Shown here: piece after piece, positions 21,378-31,690 of the stretch
Layout of the letters: each line of letters starts with the position of its first letter
Position numbering within the stretch: position 1 is the first letter of the stretch
Assembly: GCA_039105265.1 (NCBI GenBank)
Contig: JAPFFF010000003.1
Location: forward strand, 5,952,001-6,016,000
Source: Tritrichomonas musculus
Lineage: Eukaryota > Parabasalia > Tritrichomonadida > Tritrichomonadidae
Reading direction: 5' to 3'
Length of the DNA stretch: 64,000 nucleotides
Notes under the pieces: generated by a model
Seen by the model: the letters and a program-made list of their open reading frames with translations, nothing else
The model's database searches: none
What the model was told of the DNA's origin: nothing
Made by a program: the position numbers and the translations under genes

Positions 21378-22613
21378 TTATATTTTTTTTCCAAAGCATC
21401 TCATCAATTCTTCATGACCAAGCATAAATGGATTAATTTCATCTATTTTTGGAATTTCATTGGAGATTTCATTTGTATATATTTCAGTCGGCATCTGCTG
21501 ACTTTCTCCCATATCAAATTTTAATACTTGACACCTGTTTCCAATTTTTTTACAATGTAGAAGAAAGTACGAAGGATCAGGAATAATTATAAAATATTCA
21601 CCACCAAAAACATTAGATGGATATCGAACTGCAATGAAAGCTTCTTTTGAACATCGCAATTCATTTATAATTCTATGAAATTTTGGATCACTTGATGTTA
21701 ATATTTGCGTTGCACCAATTAGCATACTTTCAGAAATCTTTTTAATATCAATTCGCCCTCTAACTATAAACTTAGGCTCTACGATTTCGTTTTCATTATA
21801 AGGTACAATAAAGCCGCATAAAGAATATTCTTCTTTTTTTTGTGAAGTAGACAATTTTTTATTTGAAACCGAGCAATAATATGAATTTTTCTGAATAGAA
21901 GGCAAGTTGTGACAAGTACATGTGGATACCGATGAAATGGCTACTTCAGGCAATAAAAGAGGAATTTTGTGACATAAAATTGAGTGAATTCCTATCGCTA
22001 AAATGTCTGGAGTTGGATGAAAAAATAAAGATTCAGCTATCGATCTAAAAAATTGGAAAAAACAATCATCTCTGTTCATGAAATTGACCAAATTAATTTT
22101 CGGGTTTGAAGCTATTTTTTCATTTAATTCGTCAATATCAGTTTTTTCATCGTCGGAAACTAAAACAAATGTAAAATCGATTTTTGCTTCTTTAATCATA
22201 TTGACTCGGTTCAAAGTTTTAGTAATCTCTTCATCCCACGAATAGCAAGCTGGCAAAAAAATGTAAATTGGCTGCGATTCTTTATTCATCGTACAAAAAT
22301 CAATAGCTGATGATAGAGGATTTTGAGTAATCGGCAATGTACTTAAATATTGGTTATTTGCGAACATTTCTAATGCTTCTCTTATTTTAATAAATGAGAA
22401 ATCACCATTTGGCAGAAGCATATGTAGAGAACCTTCCATATCTATAACATAAAAAGACCATTTAATAACTTTTTTCTGTGAATAATTGCAAGAAGCCAAA
22501 AATAGTGCAAATTCCCATAATGAATCAGCTAAATTTGATGAAAGAATTGATGAAGAAAGATCATTTTTATCAGATCGACGTAAATCACAAATAAATGACT
22601 GCGCAATAAACAT
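21378..22613 (-). CDS. unknown 411-aa protein, vWA-like fold possible
   Basis: A 411-aa protein with an alternating beta/alpha pattern in its first half (KWSFYVIDMEG, SQPIYIFLPACYSW, KIDFTFVLVSDDE, KINLVNFMNRDD). This would suit a Rossmann or von Willebrand A-like fold, though no MIDAS motif is visible. A cysteine group follows around residues 228-245 (TCTCHNLP..YYC) and then beta-rich C-terminal strands (GGEYFIIIPDPSYFLLHC). The order of parts weakly recalls the meiosis factor M1AP, as remembered, particularly the FH..L...F..V....FYVI.P pattern, but this is a faint resemblance. Without a profile search it should be treated as hypothetical. Confidence 0.7.
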   Translation of the reverse strand: MFIAQSFICDLRRSDKNDLSSSILSSNLADSLWEFALFLASCNYSQKKVIKWSFYVIDMEGSLHMLLPNGDFSFIKIREALEMFANNQYLSTLPITQNPLSSAIDFCTMNKESQPIYIFLPACYSWDEEITKTLNRVNMIKEAKIDFTFVLVSDDEKTDIDELNEKIASNPKINLVNFMNRDDCFFQFFRSIAESLFFHPTPDILAIGIHSILCHKIPLLLPEVAISSVSTCTCHNLPSIQKNSYYCSVSNKKLSTSQKKEEYSLCGFIVPYNENEIVEPKFIVRGRIDIKKISESMLIGATQILTSSDPKFHRIINELRCSKEAFIAVRYPSNVFGGEYFIIIPDPSYFLLHCKKIGNRCQVLKFDMGESQQMPTEIYTNEISNEIPKIDEINPFMLGHEELMRCFGKKI

Positions 22614-23054
22614 TGCCTAATTTTGATAATTTTATATGATTTGTAAACATCAAAAATTTTTGATGTTGAAACCGAATATAATTGGACAAATGTATGGCCA
22701 AAATGTATATGGCAAAATACAACAATTTTTTATTGAATGATGAATTACTATGAATAATTTTTATAATATTATAATAATTTAAGCAATTAAAATTAATTTC
22801 ATTGATATCTTAACATAATGTTTTATAATTATTGCAAAATTTATGAAATTTCTGTACCTTTTAATTTTGATTATATTATTATCAAAAAGTTCGTTTTTTA
22901 TAAAAAGATTATACCAACCAAGCTATTAATCAAAAAATTATTTAAGGAATAAATAAAATAATATTTAATTATTTAATTGAAACCTGAATAAAGGAAGTAG
23001 ATTCAAAAATTGAATGATACTTAAAATTTGAATACAAATAAAGTTTTATCAAAC
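22614..23054. promoter_or_regulatory. shared divergent intergenic region
   Basis: 441 bp between the starts of the minus-strand 411-aa gene and the plus-strand TRIP12-like ligase. It carries CAAAAAGTTCG at 22884-22894, a recurrent upstream motif, about 165 bases before the ligase ATG. A short palindrome, CATCAAAAATTTTTGATG, lies at about 22648-22665. No open frame. Confidence 0.35.
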
Positions 23055-26000
23055 ATGATGAGTTCTCATCTAACAAATCTAAGTGAAGAAGATGGAGAGC
23101 ATTTATTAACACAACTGAAAGGTTCAGAAACAGAAAAAATAAATGCACTTGAATTTATCAGTGCCATCGCTCTTGAAAATCCTGACGCAATAACTGATTC
23201 AGTATCAATCCGGGACCTTTGTTCTGCAATTACTGATATTCTTGATCCGAACAGTTCAGAACCTTTGTTAATTGCAGCTCTTTCTTGCGTAGTATCATTA
23301 TTATCCTCAATTTTTGCATTTTCTATTTATTTACTTCCTTTTGGCCTTCTACCTAAAGCTAATATGCAACTTTATACAACAGAATCCATTAATATCGCTT
23401 CTCTTTGTATACGAATTATATCTTTTTATTCTCTTGATAGTCCAGGATTAGTCGGTGCGTTTTTTGATATAAATCCTATTCAAAAGTTTTTTAAATATCT
23501 CTCACCAGTTGACCAAAGAGATGTTGTAACAATGCTAACTAGAATAATTACAAATTCGCCATTCGGAGATTATTCAAGTTTACTTCATTTTTCACTTGAA
23601 TTGACCCAACACACAAATCCACGCATTCGATCAATGGGTTCTCAAATACTTCTTAGTATTTCTGAAAGATTCGATCCAAAAAAATTTCCACACGATATTT
23701 TTAATGAAATGCTGTCAATTCTTGATTCAACAACTGACTTTCAACTATTCGCCACAATAGTTCAAATATTAAATACTGTTGTTAAAAATGTCAAAGGAAA
23801 ATATCCACCAATCAAACGTCTTCCTGGCTTTGAAAAAGGATTATTTTCAGAAAATAATTCTGAATATGAATTAAATATATTGAACATTATAAATACGTTA
23901 ATACCAGATCCAAATCTTCCATCATCATTGTGGAGTAAAAAAGATACGCATATCACAATTACTCAAGAATTGGTTATTGATTTAGAATCATTTTTAATTC
24001 GATATTTAATTGAAAAAAATGTAAATAAGGTAATTTGTCTTAAAAATATTGCTGCATGTGCTTCATTTTATCCCATTAGACCTAGTTTCGCCTTTTTGAA
24101 CGCACTTCTTCGATTTTGCCAAAATGATTCTCATCATTCGCAATATGTTTTAGCTATAGCTATCAATATCAATCCAAAATCTTTTGTTTTACGAAGTGGT
24201 ATTTTACATTATCTTAAAAAATCCAAATTTCCGAAAAGATCTAGTGATTGGTGCAAAAAAACATTGGCATCATTAGTTCATAGTTGTCAACCATATTCTC
24301 GTACAATCCCAAATGAAATACAAAATACTAACTCTTTGAAGAAAATTATATCATACATTGAAAAAGAGAAACTTTTCCCATTCGAATTTTTCCATTCAAA
24401 ATTACTTGATAAATGCTTAGGTCTTCTCAAGACTCTTTCTGAAGATACAATTACTGATCAGTTATCAGAAAAAGACATTCAAACTCTCAACGTTCTTGGA
24501 AATGGCTCTCTTGATCTTATTTCTTTCCCTGAATCAACTATAATTACTGATTTTGAAACATTGGCTCACCAGACAGTAACATTTGAAGCCAAAGGTCCCA
24601 ATGAATCGCATGGTGAAATTAGTGTTCCTCTCCTTGCCAGCTTTCTTATGATTGAAGGTTGGTATAATATGAAATTGATGCAAGATCCATCAAATGTTTT
24701 AAAGGAGCAAATGAACAAGAATCATCATTTGAAACACTTATTCGAATTTGACAAAGATCACCTTCGTTCACAGACAAAATTTGCTATTTTAAATAGAGCT
24801 TTTGAAACACCCGGATACAAAAAATGCTCATTCGAAATTGATGATGAAATATACTCTGCATTTGATAATATTATTATTGTTATGTCGAAAAATCCGGAAA
24901 AGTTAATACATGTAATACAAGGTGATTATGAGCTCACTATAATCGAGGAAGAATCACCACGATATCCCCCAATTGACTTTACTTTCCTTGCTGATTATAA
25001 ATATGATAACTTATTTAACTTTTTGAAAATCCTCTTAAAACTTTCACCAAAGACATTCCTTCGAAATGAAGAATTAACTTCTTCGATTTTCGCTCAGCTT
25101 GTTGATCCACTTCAAACAATGACTATCTTTTCACCAGCAGCCCGATTTATGTATTCAATGCCTTTTATTTTCAATTTCGAACAACGGTCATTCTTATTTC
25201 AAGCGACTGCTCTTGATTCTGCTACATCAGCAGCAACAATATATGAGAAATTCAATAAAGGTGATACAAAAACGAAGGATACCATTTCATCAATAAGATG
25301 CACAATTTCTCGCAAGCATATTTTTGAAGATGGCTGCGACGTACTCGAGAGATTTGCTGCTGGACCGCTTCGAATGGACTTTGCATTTAAAGGTGAAAAT
25401 GGTATTGGCGAAGGACCAACACAAGAATTTTTCACTCTTATGTCTCGCGAACTTTGCAAGCGGAGGAAGTCAAAGAAGTGGAAACTTTGGCGTGATAATG
25501 AACTTGAAACTTCAGAATTTGTTTGGAGTAAAAATGGTCTCTTCCCATCTGTTGACTCGGATCCTAAAATGCTTAAGATTCTTGGCTTTCTTTGTGGCAA
25601 GGCCATATTTGTTAAAAAAATCATTGATATTCCATTCAATCCATCCTTCTTTGAACTTCTTATTGGAAATGAAGTTCGCATTGAGAATGTTGATTCTGTT
25701 CTAGCTGAGTCTCTCAAGTGCAAAGAGGGACTTTATGATCTTCCATTTGTATATCCTGGAACAGATTTACCATTAAAGCAAAATGGAGCTGATATTTACG
25801 TTGATTCCAACAATGTTGATGAGTATATAATGCTTGTTAAAGATTTCACCTGTGGTAAAAAGATGTTAGCTCATCTTGAACCTTTTATATATGGCTTTCA
25901 AACGAACGTAAGAATAAAAGCTCTTTGTTTATTACAACCTGAAGAAATACTGACGATGCTTTGTGGCGACGAGGTTGAAATAACAGAAAGAGATCTCGTT

Positions 26001-26336
26001 AAATATGTGAAGATTGAACATGGATATGAAGAAAATGACATTCAGATTCATAATTTATTTAAAGTTATATCAGGTATGGATAAAAACGAGCAAAAACTAT
26101 TGATTAAATTTATCACTGGATGCAATAGGCTACCCTATGGTGGAATAGCATCTCTTAATCCTCCATTAACTGTTGCTAAAAGAGTAGATGATGGAAATTG
26201 TCCTGATGATTGTTTGCCAACTGTTATGACTTGTACTAATTATTTCAAACTACCACCTTACTCGTCAATAGAAATTATGAAAAAGAAAATATCAAAAGCA
26301 ATTTCTGAATGTCAAAATGCTTTCGAACTATCCTGA
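23055..26336 (+). CDS. HECT E3 ubiquitin ligase, UFD4/TRIP12-like
   Basis: I take the ATG at 23055 (1093 aa); nine more codons upstream are open but only from TTG. The N-terminal 450 residues form a helical armadillo/HEAT-like array (NPRIRSMGSQILLSISERF). The HECT domain occupies about residues 730-1093. FAFKGENGIGEGPTQEFFTL matches the FEGE.GTG.GPT.EFY.L signature of the UFD4/TRIP12 class, and HLEPFIYGFQTNVRIKAL and ITGCNRLPYGGIASLNPPL match conserved C-lobe neighbours. The catalytic cysteine is in LPTVMTCTNYFKLPPYSS at about residue 1060. Members of this class attach ubiquitin to N-degron and ubiquitin-fusion substrates. The second-to-last lobe is intact, so the enzyme looks active. Confidence 0.92.
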   Translation: MMSSHLTNLSEEDGEHLLTQLKGSETEKINALEFISAIALENPDAITDSVSIRDLCSAITDILDPNSSEPLLIAALSCVVSLLSSIFAFSIYLLPFGLLPKANMQLYTTESINIASLCIRIISFYSLDSPGLVGAFFDINPIQKFFKYLSPVDQRDVVTMLTRIITNSPFGDYSSLLHFSLELTQHTNPRIRSMGSQILLSISERFDPKKFPHDIFNEMLSILDSTTDFQLFATIVQILNTVVKNVKGKYPPIKRLPGFEKGLFSENNSEYELNILNIINTLIPDPNLPSSLWSKKDTHITITQELVIDLESFLIRYLIEKNVNKVICLKNIAACASFYPIRPSFAFLNALLRFCQNDSHHSQYVLAIAININPKSFVLRSGILHYLKKSKFPKRSSDWCKKTLASLVHSCQPYSRTIPNEIQNTNSLKKIISYIEKEKLFPFEFFHSKLLDKCLGLLKTLSEDTITDQLSEKDIQTLNVLGNGSLDLISFPESTIITDFETLAHQTVTFEAKGPNESHGEISVPLLASFLMIEGWYNMKLMQDPSNVLKEQMNKNHHLKHLFEFDKDHLRSQTKFAILNRAFETPGYKKCSFEIDDEIYSAFDNIIIVMSKNPEKLIHVIQGDYELTIIEEESPRYPPIDFTFLADYKYDNLFNFLKILLKLSPKTFLRNEELTSSIFAQLVDPLQTMTIFSPAARFMYSMPFIFNFEQRSFLFQATALDSATSAATIYEKFNKGDTKTKDTISSIRCTISRKHIFEDGCDVLERFAAGPLRMDFAFKGENGIGEGPTQEFFTLMSRELCKRRKSKKWKLWRDNELETSEFVWSKNGLFPSVDSDPKMLKILGFLCGKAIFVKKIIDIPFNPSFFELLIGNEVRIENVDSVLAESLKCKEGLYDLPFVYPGTDLPLKQNGADIYVDSNNVDEYIMLVKDFTCGKKMLAHLEPFIYGFQTNVRIKALCLLQPEEILTMLCGDEVEITERDLVKYVKIEHGYEENDIQIHNLFKVISGMDKNEQKLLIKFITGCNRLPYGGIASLNPPLTVAKRVDDGNCPDDCLPTVMTCTNYFKLPPYSSIEIMKKKISKAISECQNAFELS

Positions 26337-26695
26337 TCTGTATGCGTTTTATTATTATGTTAAATGTTTGATAATTATTTTGTATCTTTTTTCTTTATTT
26401 TTCTAATATTTTTAATATTCGATCTTTAAAAAATGTTTAAATGTATGTGCTTTAATTTTTTTTAACGGGGTAATCCTATATTATAACAATCAAAAAAAAA
26501 AATAAATTGTATTCAGAAAAGAAAAATAAATTGCATGATAATTCTAATGTAATAATTTATTCAAAACATCAGCTAATGTAAGGATGTAAATTATATCAAA
26601 AATCGAAAAAGAGCATGGGTATGGTGATTTTCTCAGGTAGTGAAATTGAGAGAATAAAGTATTCAAATATTTTTTACAAAAACTATTTTATCTTA

Positions 26696-26942
26696 TTAAG
26701 GTACAAATCCAGTACGTTATTTTTTGAATAAGAGAACGTTTATTATTTGAATAGTTGCATGTCTCTGAAAAAGTTTAAATTGACTAGGTTTGTTTTTGAC
26801 ACTATTTTACAATTTAAATAAGCATTATGACATGTTATATGAAATTGATGAAAATAATCGTTTTTTATTTAACATGTCATCTTATTCTTTGAGAATGTCA
26901 AAAAAATTTGCGGTTACTAAACGTACTGGATTTGTACCTTAA
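26696..26942. mobile_element. 247-bp inverted-repeat element (MITE) with TTAA ends
   Basis: The two ends are a perfect 23-bp inverted repeat: 26696-26718 begins TTAAGGTACAAATCCAGTAC, and 26920-26942 is its exact reverse complement. Each end thus carries TTAA followed by GGTACAAATCC. If TTAA is the duplicated target, this resembles the target choice of piggyBac-type transposases, although the inner terminal bases are not typical of piggyBac. An inner 11-bp inverted repeat (ATGACATGTTA at about 26826, TAACATGTCAT at about 26870) could fold as a second stem. There is no coding capacity, so it is non-autonomous. Perfect arms suggest a fairly recent or structurally constrained copy. Confidence 0.8.
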
Positions 26943-26953
26943 AAAATATTGTC

Positions 26954-26982
26954 AAAAAAAAAAAAAAAAAAAAAAAAAAAAA
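26954..26982. repeat. A29 homopolymer
   Basis: A run of 29 A residues 11 bp beyond the end of the 247-bp inverted-repeat element. Length may be unstable or mis-assembled. Confidence 0.9.
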
Positions 26983-27268
26983 CAGTTGATAAGTACTGCG
27001 CTATGTCGTGCTGTTCAATTAGATATGATCAAAAAATAAAAAGTGTGAAAAACCTTGTTTTGGCGCATAACTGATAATTTTTAATGACAGCTTCTTGTTG
27101 TTGAGTGTATTACGTGAAATTTGGTGTTTTTGATTGAAAATTGGTTAAAAATTTTATATCTGAATAGATGAAATAATATAACAAATTGTAATGTTTAAAG
27201 AGTAAAAAATTTCTTTGATGCATATTTAGCGATTACTTGAAGTTTTTGCTGAGATATTGATGAAATTC

Positions 27269-27270
<2 letters not shown>

Positions 27271-27308
<38 letters not shown>
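27271..27308. repeat. A38 homopolymer
   Basis: A run of 38 A residues about 100 bp before the ATG of the BTB/RCC1 gene, the longest homopolymer in the window. It may lie in the promoter of that gene. Confidence 0.9.
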
Positions 27309-27310
<2 letters not shown>

Positions 27311-27411
27311 TTGGTAAATAAGATTTTGAGAAGAAATATTTTATGTCATAATAATTGAGGGAAAAAATAGAGGTATGCATTTTTACTTTAAGTTTATATC
27401 TATTAAATATC

Positions 27412-29370
27412 ATGAACAAAGATTCGTTCTGCCTTTCTTCAGCAGGATTAAAAAATATCAACAAAGAAGATAAAAATTTCCTATTCATCTTTGGTGATCA
27501 AGAAGTTCGTATGAATAATATTTTTGCCGAATTTTTTTCACCACTAGTTTCACGCCTTCATCTTTCCGATCCCACAATCAATTCATTTGTTTTTGACTAT
27601 CCATCTGATGCAAAATCTAAATTACCTAAATTTGACGAACTTCTTTCTGATGATATTCAGCAACTGATTCACAATATTTCAAGCGGTTTAAAAGTGACAA
27701 TTAATGAAGAACAAAAGGAAAAATTGCTAATTATTTCGGTCCTCATTGATAATGATGAACTTTTTGACGAATTATTCAAACTTTTCCCAATTGACGTAAA
27801 CCATTCAAATATTGATCATTTATTAAATCAAATTCAAATGATTGAAAAGCTATCACTTTTAAACAAAATCAAAAATTTATACTTACCAGCACTCATTGAC
27901 AAGGTATCCAGCAATTTATATGCGATCGATGAAAACAAACTGAAAAAATTGTCAAAACCGATTCTTCTCTCAATTATCAGCAGCGACAAATTGAAAATAA
28001 AGAGTGAAGACTGGCTCTTCGACTTCATTCGGAGCATTCAAGAAGACGAAGGCAATATTAATGAATATGGCATTGATTTCTATGAGCAAATTTGCATTTC
28101 GTGTCTGAGTGAAGACAAATTCAAAGAACTTCTTTTGAGAATCAAGCCAAGTGATATGACAACGACTTTTTGGGAGCATATTTGTTCGAGAATTTGTGAT
28201 CCAAAATCGAAAGAAAATAATAAAAATAATCGATATAACAAGTACTCAAAGAGCGTCGTTGTTGGCGGATTTGACAAATACAGCCAACTTAACGAAAAGC
28301 CGAACATTTTTGGCTTAAACGGCGATTTAATCATCAGTCCTCCTGTGAAGTTGTCTTTCGATTCATCCTTGCATCAGTCTTACTCTGTTTACGCATGGTA
28401 CTCGGTTGTAGTTACGAGTGGCGGTTCACTCCGTGGAGTTGGATGCAACAAAGATGGCCGAATCGGCGCGTCACTCACGAAAACTGAAATCAATGACTTC
28501 ACCGAGTTTTGTGTGAGAGACGATAACGGTCTCCCTCTTAAACCGGTTTCGGCGGTTTGCTGTTCACGGTGCACTCTATACATGTTCACAAAAAGTGGAG
28601 GGAAAGGCAGACAGCTCGTCCTCTGCGATAAAGAGATAAACGATGGCAAAGAAATTTATCTCGACATTGGAAATCAGGAGCCAGTGGCACTTTTTGGTGG
28701 CTTTTTCTATGCAGCTGCAATCAACAGTGAAGGTGAAGTCATCTTCATCAACCGTAACTCAATCAAAAATTCGCCATCGTCGCCAATCACATCATTTCCT
28801 CTTCCAGACGATGAGAAGGCATCGAGCGTCGCCTGCTGCAGTGGCTCTATTGTCGCTCTGAGCTCCAGCGGAAGAGTCTTCTCGTCAGTTATCGACGAAG
28901 GAAGCTGCATCCTCAATTTTTCTGCAGTTGTTGAACTCTCAAGTCATGAAATTGTCTCCTTGTCAGGCGTGTTTGAGCACTGTCTCTGCGTCAGCAGTGA
29001 AGGACGAGTCTTTGGACGTGGATCAAATTCACGTGGCCAACTCGCCCTTGGAGAAAGAACGCGATCGGCTTCATCATTCACCGAAATCTCGTCTCTTTCT
29101 GGCCATGAAATCGTCGCAGCTTACGCAGGCGGCCTTCATTCGCTTTTTATGACACGAGAAGGCAAAGTCCTTTCATGCGGATGCAACTGTTGCGGCCAGC
29201 TCCTACTCAGCACCGGAGCCAGTGAAGACGTTTATTCACCAAAGGAAACGACGGTCACAAGTGATGCTAAATTCTGCATTGCTGGACAAGGTCTCAGTGT
29301 TGTTTTCATTGGAGGTGAACCTCCTCCAAACACACCAAACATGCGAATCCAACAACATCATTTATATTGA
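27412..29370 (+). CDS. BTB/BACK-like plus RCC1-repeat protein
   Basis: The ATG at 27412 gives 652 aa; 19 further upstream codons are open only from TTG. Residues about 20-130 look like a degenerate BTB/POZ fold (FLFIFGDQEVRMNNIFAEFFSPLVSRL is the usual BTB opening, with the self-association region following). A BACK-like helical block runs to about 280. From about 310 to 640 there are RCC1-type propeller repeats (GVGCNKDGRIGAS, GRGSNSRGQLALG, SCGCNCCGQLLLS). BTB proteins often serve as CUL3 adaptors, and RCC1 repeats bind partners; trichomonads have many such fusions. From about 28250 to the end the DNA is far more GC-rich than the first half of the same gene, with C/G-ending codons. Confidence 0.85.
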   Translation: MNKDSFCLSSAGLKNINKEDKNFLFIFGDQEVRMNNIFAEFFSPLVSRLHLSDPTINSFVFDYPSDAKSKLPKFDELLSDDIQQLIHNISSGLKVTINEEQKEKLLIISVLIDNDELFDELFKLFPIDVNHSNIDHLLNQIQMIEKLSLLNKIKNLYLPALIDKVSSNLYAIDENKLKKLSKPILLSIISSDKLKIKSEDWLFDFIRSIQEDEGNINEYGIDFYEQICISCLSEDKFKELLLRIKPSDMTTTFWEHICSRICDPKSKENNKNNRYNKYSKSVVVGGFDKYSQLNEKPNIFGLNGDLIISPPVKLSFDSSLHQSYSVYAWYSVVVTSGGSLRGVGCNKDGRIGASLTKTEINDFTEFCVRDDNGLPLKPVSAVCCSRCTLYMFTKSGGKGRQLVLCDKEINDGKEIYLDIGNQEPVALFGGFFYAAAINSEGEVIFINRNSIKNSPSSPITSFPLPDDEKASSVACCSGSIVALSSSGRVFSSVIDEGSCILNFSAVVELSSHEIVSLSGVFEHCLCVSSEGRVFGRGSNSRGQLALGERTRSASSFTEISSLSGHEIVAAYAGGLHSLFMTREGKVLSCGCNCCGQLLLSTGASEDVYSPKETTVTSDAKFCIAGQGLSVVFIGGEPPPNTPNMRIQQHHLY

Positions 29371-29749
29371 ATCTAACAGTTCAACTACTTTTCTCATATT
29401 AATTTAATATATTTGATCTTTTATTTACCAGAGAGTATATGTTAACAATTTAAGTTCCAATTCGAAATTGAGGTTATACCTTTTCTATTTTAAACTTTTC
29501 TATTTTTCAAACTGTAAATTAGAATATAAATTCAAAAAATAACATTAATATCATCTGCATAGTATTTATTATTCTTTTTATAAAAAAAGATAATTAAATT
29601 CATAGTATTGTAAGATTGGGCAAGAACGTAAGATTGGGAATCGGAACACTTCACTTTTTAAAATTTTACAAATTCAATGGTACTGGTACATCTTTTTTAT
29701 CTGGAATAGCAAATGTAAAATTTAATATAATCTAGGAGCAAATATATTC
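29371..29749. other. gene-free spacer
   Basis: 379 bp between the BTB/RCC1 gene and the end of the broken MATE gene. It contains GTAAGATTGGG twice in close succession (about 29609 and 29628). Nothing else was recognised. Confidence 0.45.
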
Positions 29750-31187
29750 TCAAAATTCTAATTCATTAACTTCATGAGTATCAGTATTTTCATTGGAATC
29801 AACGCTTTGATTATATGTGTTTGAATCATCTTTTTGGTTACCATCTGAATCTGCATATCTTGAATCATAATCATCAATCGTTTTATGATCATCCTCATTA
29901 ACATCTTGTTTCTTTTGATTTTGATCCTTTGATTTTTTTATATAATTTCCAGAGAGGACGAATCAATAAAGCGATACCAATAACGGATCCAAAACCAGTT
30001 GTACATGTGTATAGATACATGAGCCGTTTGACATTATGCTTGTCTGTATAAAAAAGTATATAAGCAAAAACAAGAAAGCCAACAAAATTTGACATCAATG
30101 ATACAATCATTGCACGAACGCCACATTGAAGCGCTTGTAACATTGCCTGACAATTAAATTGAATCCAACGAAAAAATCCTAGATAATTACTATTCTTTAA
30201 AATTGGCACAGAGTAATCAAGATATTCTTCTCCACTTCCAAATATCGATGATGTTTGTCTTGGTATTGTTAAAGCTAAAATAGTAACAATAATAGACCAT
30301 GCAAAGTTGATCCATGCTGAATGGAGAGAAAGTCGTAAAAAACGTTTATTATTATTCGATGCATGAGCATACGAAGCAGGAGGAATAAAACCAGTTGTAA
30401 CAGCAATACAAATACAAGAAGCAAACTGATAAACTCGGCAACAAACGTTAAAACCTGCCATTGCAAGATCATATATATGATCATCTCCACATGATCGTCC
30501 AATAAGATTTTTAATTGGAATTCCAGGGATACAACCTGATAAATTTGAAACAAGTTGACTAAGACCTACAACAGGAGCGGGCCAAGTATGCTTACTAAAC
30601 GGTTTGAATAATTGACGCCAATTTAATTTAATTCCAAATTTACCTCTAAAATATAAAATCGTTAATATCATACCAGGAATAGCATCTGCACAAACTGTTG
30701 AAACCGAAGCCGAACAGATACCTGCATCAAGAGCAAATAAAAGTAATGGGCAAATTCCTCCGCATGCAACAAGATCGATAAATCCAATCAGCATTGTTCT
30801 TCCTTCTGCTTGTAGAAATCCTTGGCAGCATAAGTTTAGACATGTAAGAACCGAGCATGCGCATAAAGGTAAAATATATTGAAATCCCCATTCTGTCGTT
30901 TTTTCGCTTGCTTGAAACCATCTGCACATTGGATTATGTGAAGGTAAAATGACAGCAGGTACAATTATACCGCAAACAATTGTTAAACGAATTAAATCAC
31001 AAGCTACTTGAGTTGCATCCTCAAATTGCTTTCGTCCAAAGAGCTGAGAAATTTTGGTTGATCCTGCAATCATTAAAAAAAAGACAAAGGCTCTTCCAAT
31101 TCCTTCAAGTGTGATTTCTGTAGCAACTGCTGAAAGACCTTGTTCACCAAGTTTTTTTGATACCCAAATACTATTAATTATAGAATG
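29750..31187 (-). pseudogene. broken MATE-family multidrug transporter
   Basis: The main open frame (29898-31073, 391 aa from an internal ATG) is a MATE-type transporter with many hydrophobic helices. MATE proteins export drugs or organic cations against Na+ or H+. Two defects are visible. First, the same frame stays open for 38 codons upstream of that ATG and still reads as MATE (NSIWVSKKLGEQGLSAVATE, the start of helix 2 in the family). There is no upstream ATG, and a TAA lies at 31188-31190, so helix 1 is missing. Second, near the A7 run at 29933-29939 (A on the minus strand) the frame slips by one base: the open frame stops at 29898, while the other frame continues as a plausible acidic tail ending NEVNELEF-like at 29750. 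A one-base homopolymer error in the assembly could explain the second defect but not the first. Confidence 0.75.
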
Positions 31188-31224
31188 TTATCACGTTTCA
31201 GTACAATCTTTATAACATTACTAT

Positions 31225-31260
<36 letters not shown>

Positions 31261-31690
31261 ACAGCAATATTAGATCAATTTTCACCCCTCTAGTATAAGC
31301 CATATTATCTTATTTTTAACTTTTAAGTAAAAGATACCAATATGCTTAGTTTTCAGATTATTTATATTTGATCCTTATCCTATGATTTAAAAGATGATTT
31401 TAGATTATCATTCTTTTTTTGGAATCATTGTTATTCTAATAATAGTAGAATCCTCCCAGTTGAAACTCTTCTTTCAACGATTTACATCATTCATCATGGA
31501 GAAAAAAATAAATAAAAGATAAAAAATCAAGTTGCTAGCAAAAGCATGTCTTAATTATCATAAAATAAAACAAACAAAGATCATAAATTCAAATAAGAAA
31601 AAAATAAAATAATATATAATATAAGCATGTTTATTATTACAAACTTCAAACAAAAAAAAAATAAATAGAAAACATTCATAAGATTAAGAA
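31188..31690. other. gene-free spacer with A25 tract
   Basis: Lies between the truncated 5' end of the MATE gene and the end of the large coiled-coil gene. It contains an A25 run at 31231-31255. I searched it for the missing MATE N-terminus and for trichomonad splice signals (GTATGT-like donor, ACTAACACACAG acceptor) and found neither. Confidence 0.5.

Larger units (their letters stand above)
26337..27411. other. gene-free region with one short transposon and two A tracts
   Basis: 1075 bp between two plus-strand genes. It holds the inverted-repeat element at 26696-26942, the A29 tract at 26954-26982 and the A38 tract at 27271-27308. The 288 bp between the two A tracts contains no open frame or repeat that I recognise. 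Confidence 0.5.

Noticed and set aside
26954-27308. A tracts as tails of retroposed copies
   Set aside because: No SINE- or LINE-like body, target duplication or reverse-transcriptase remnant lies next to either tract; simple homopolymer growth is enough.
31188-31500. Spliced first exon for the MATE gene
   Set aside because: No trichomonad-type donor or ACTAACACACAG acceptor and no coding stretch resembling the missing helix were found upstream.
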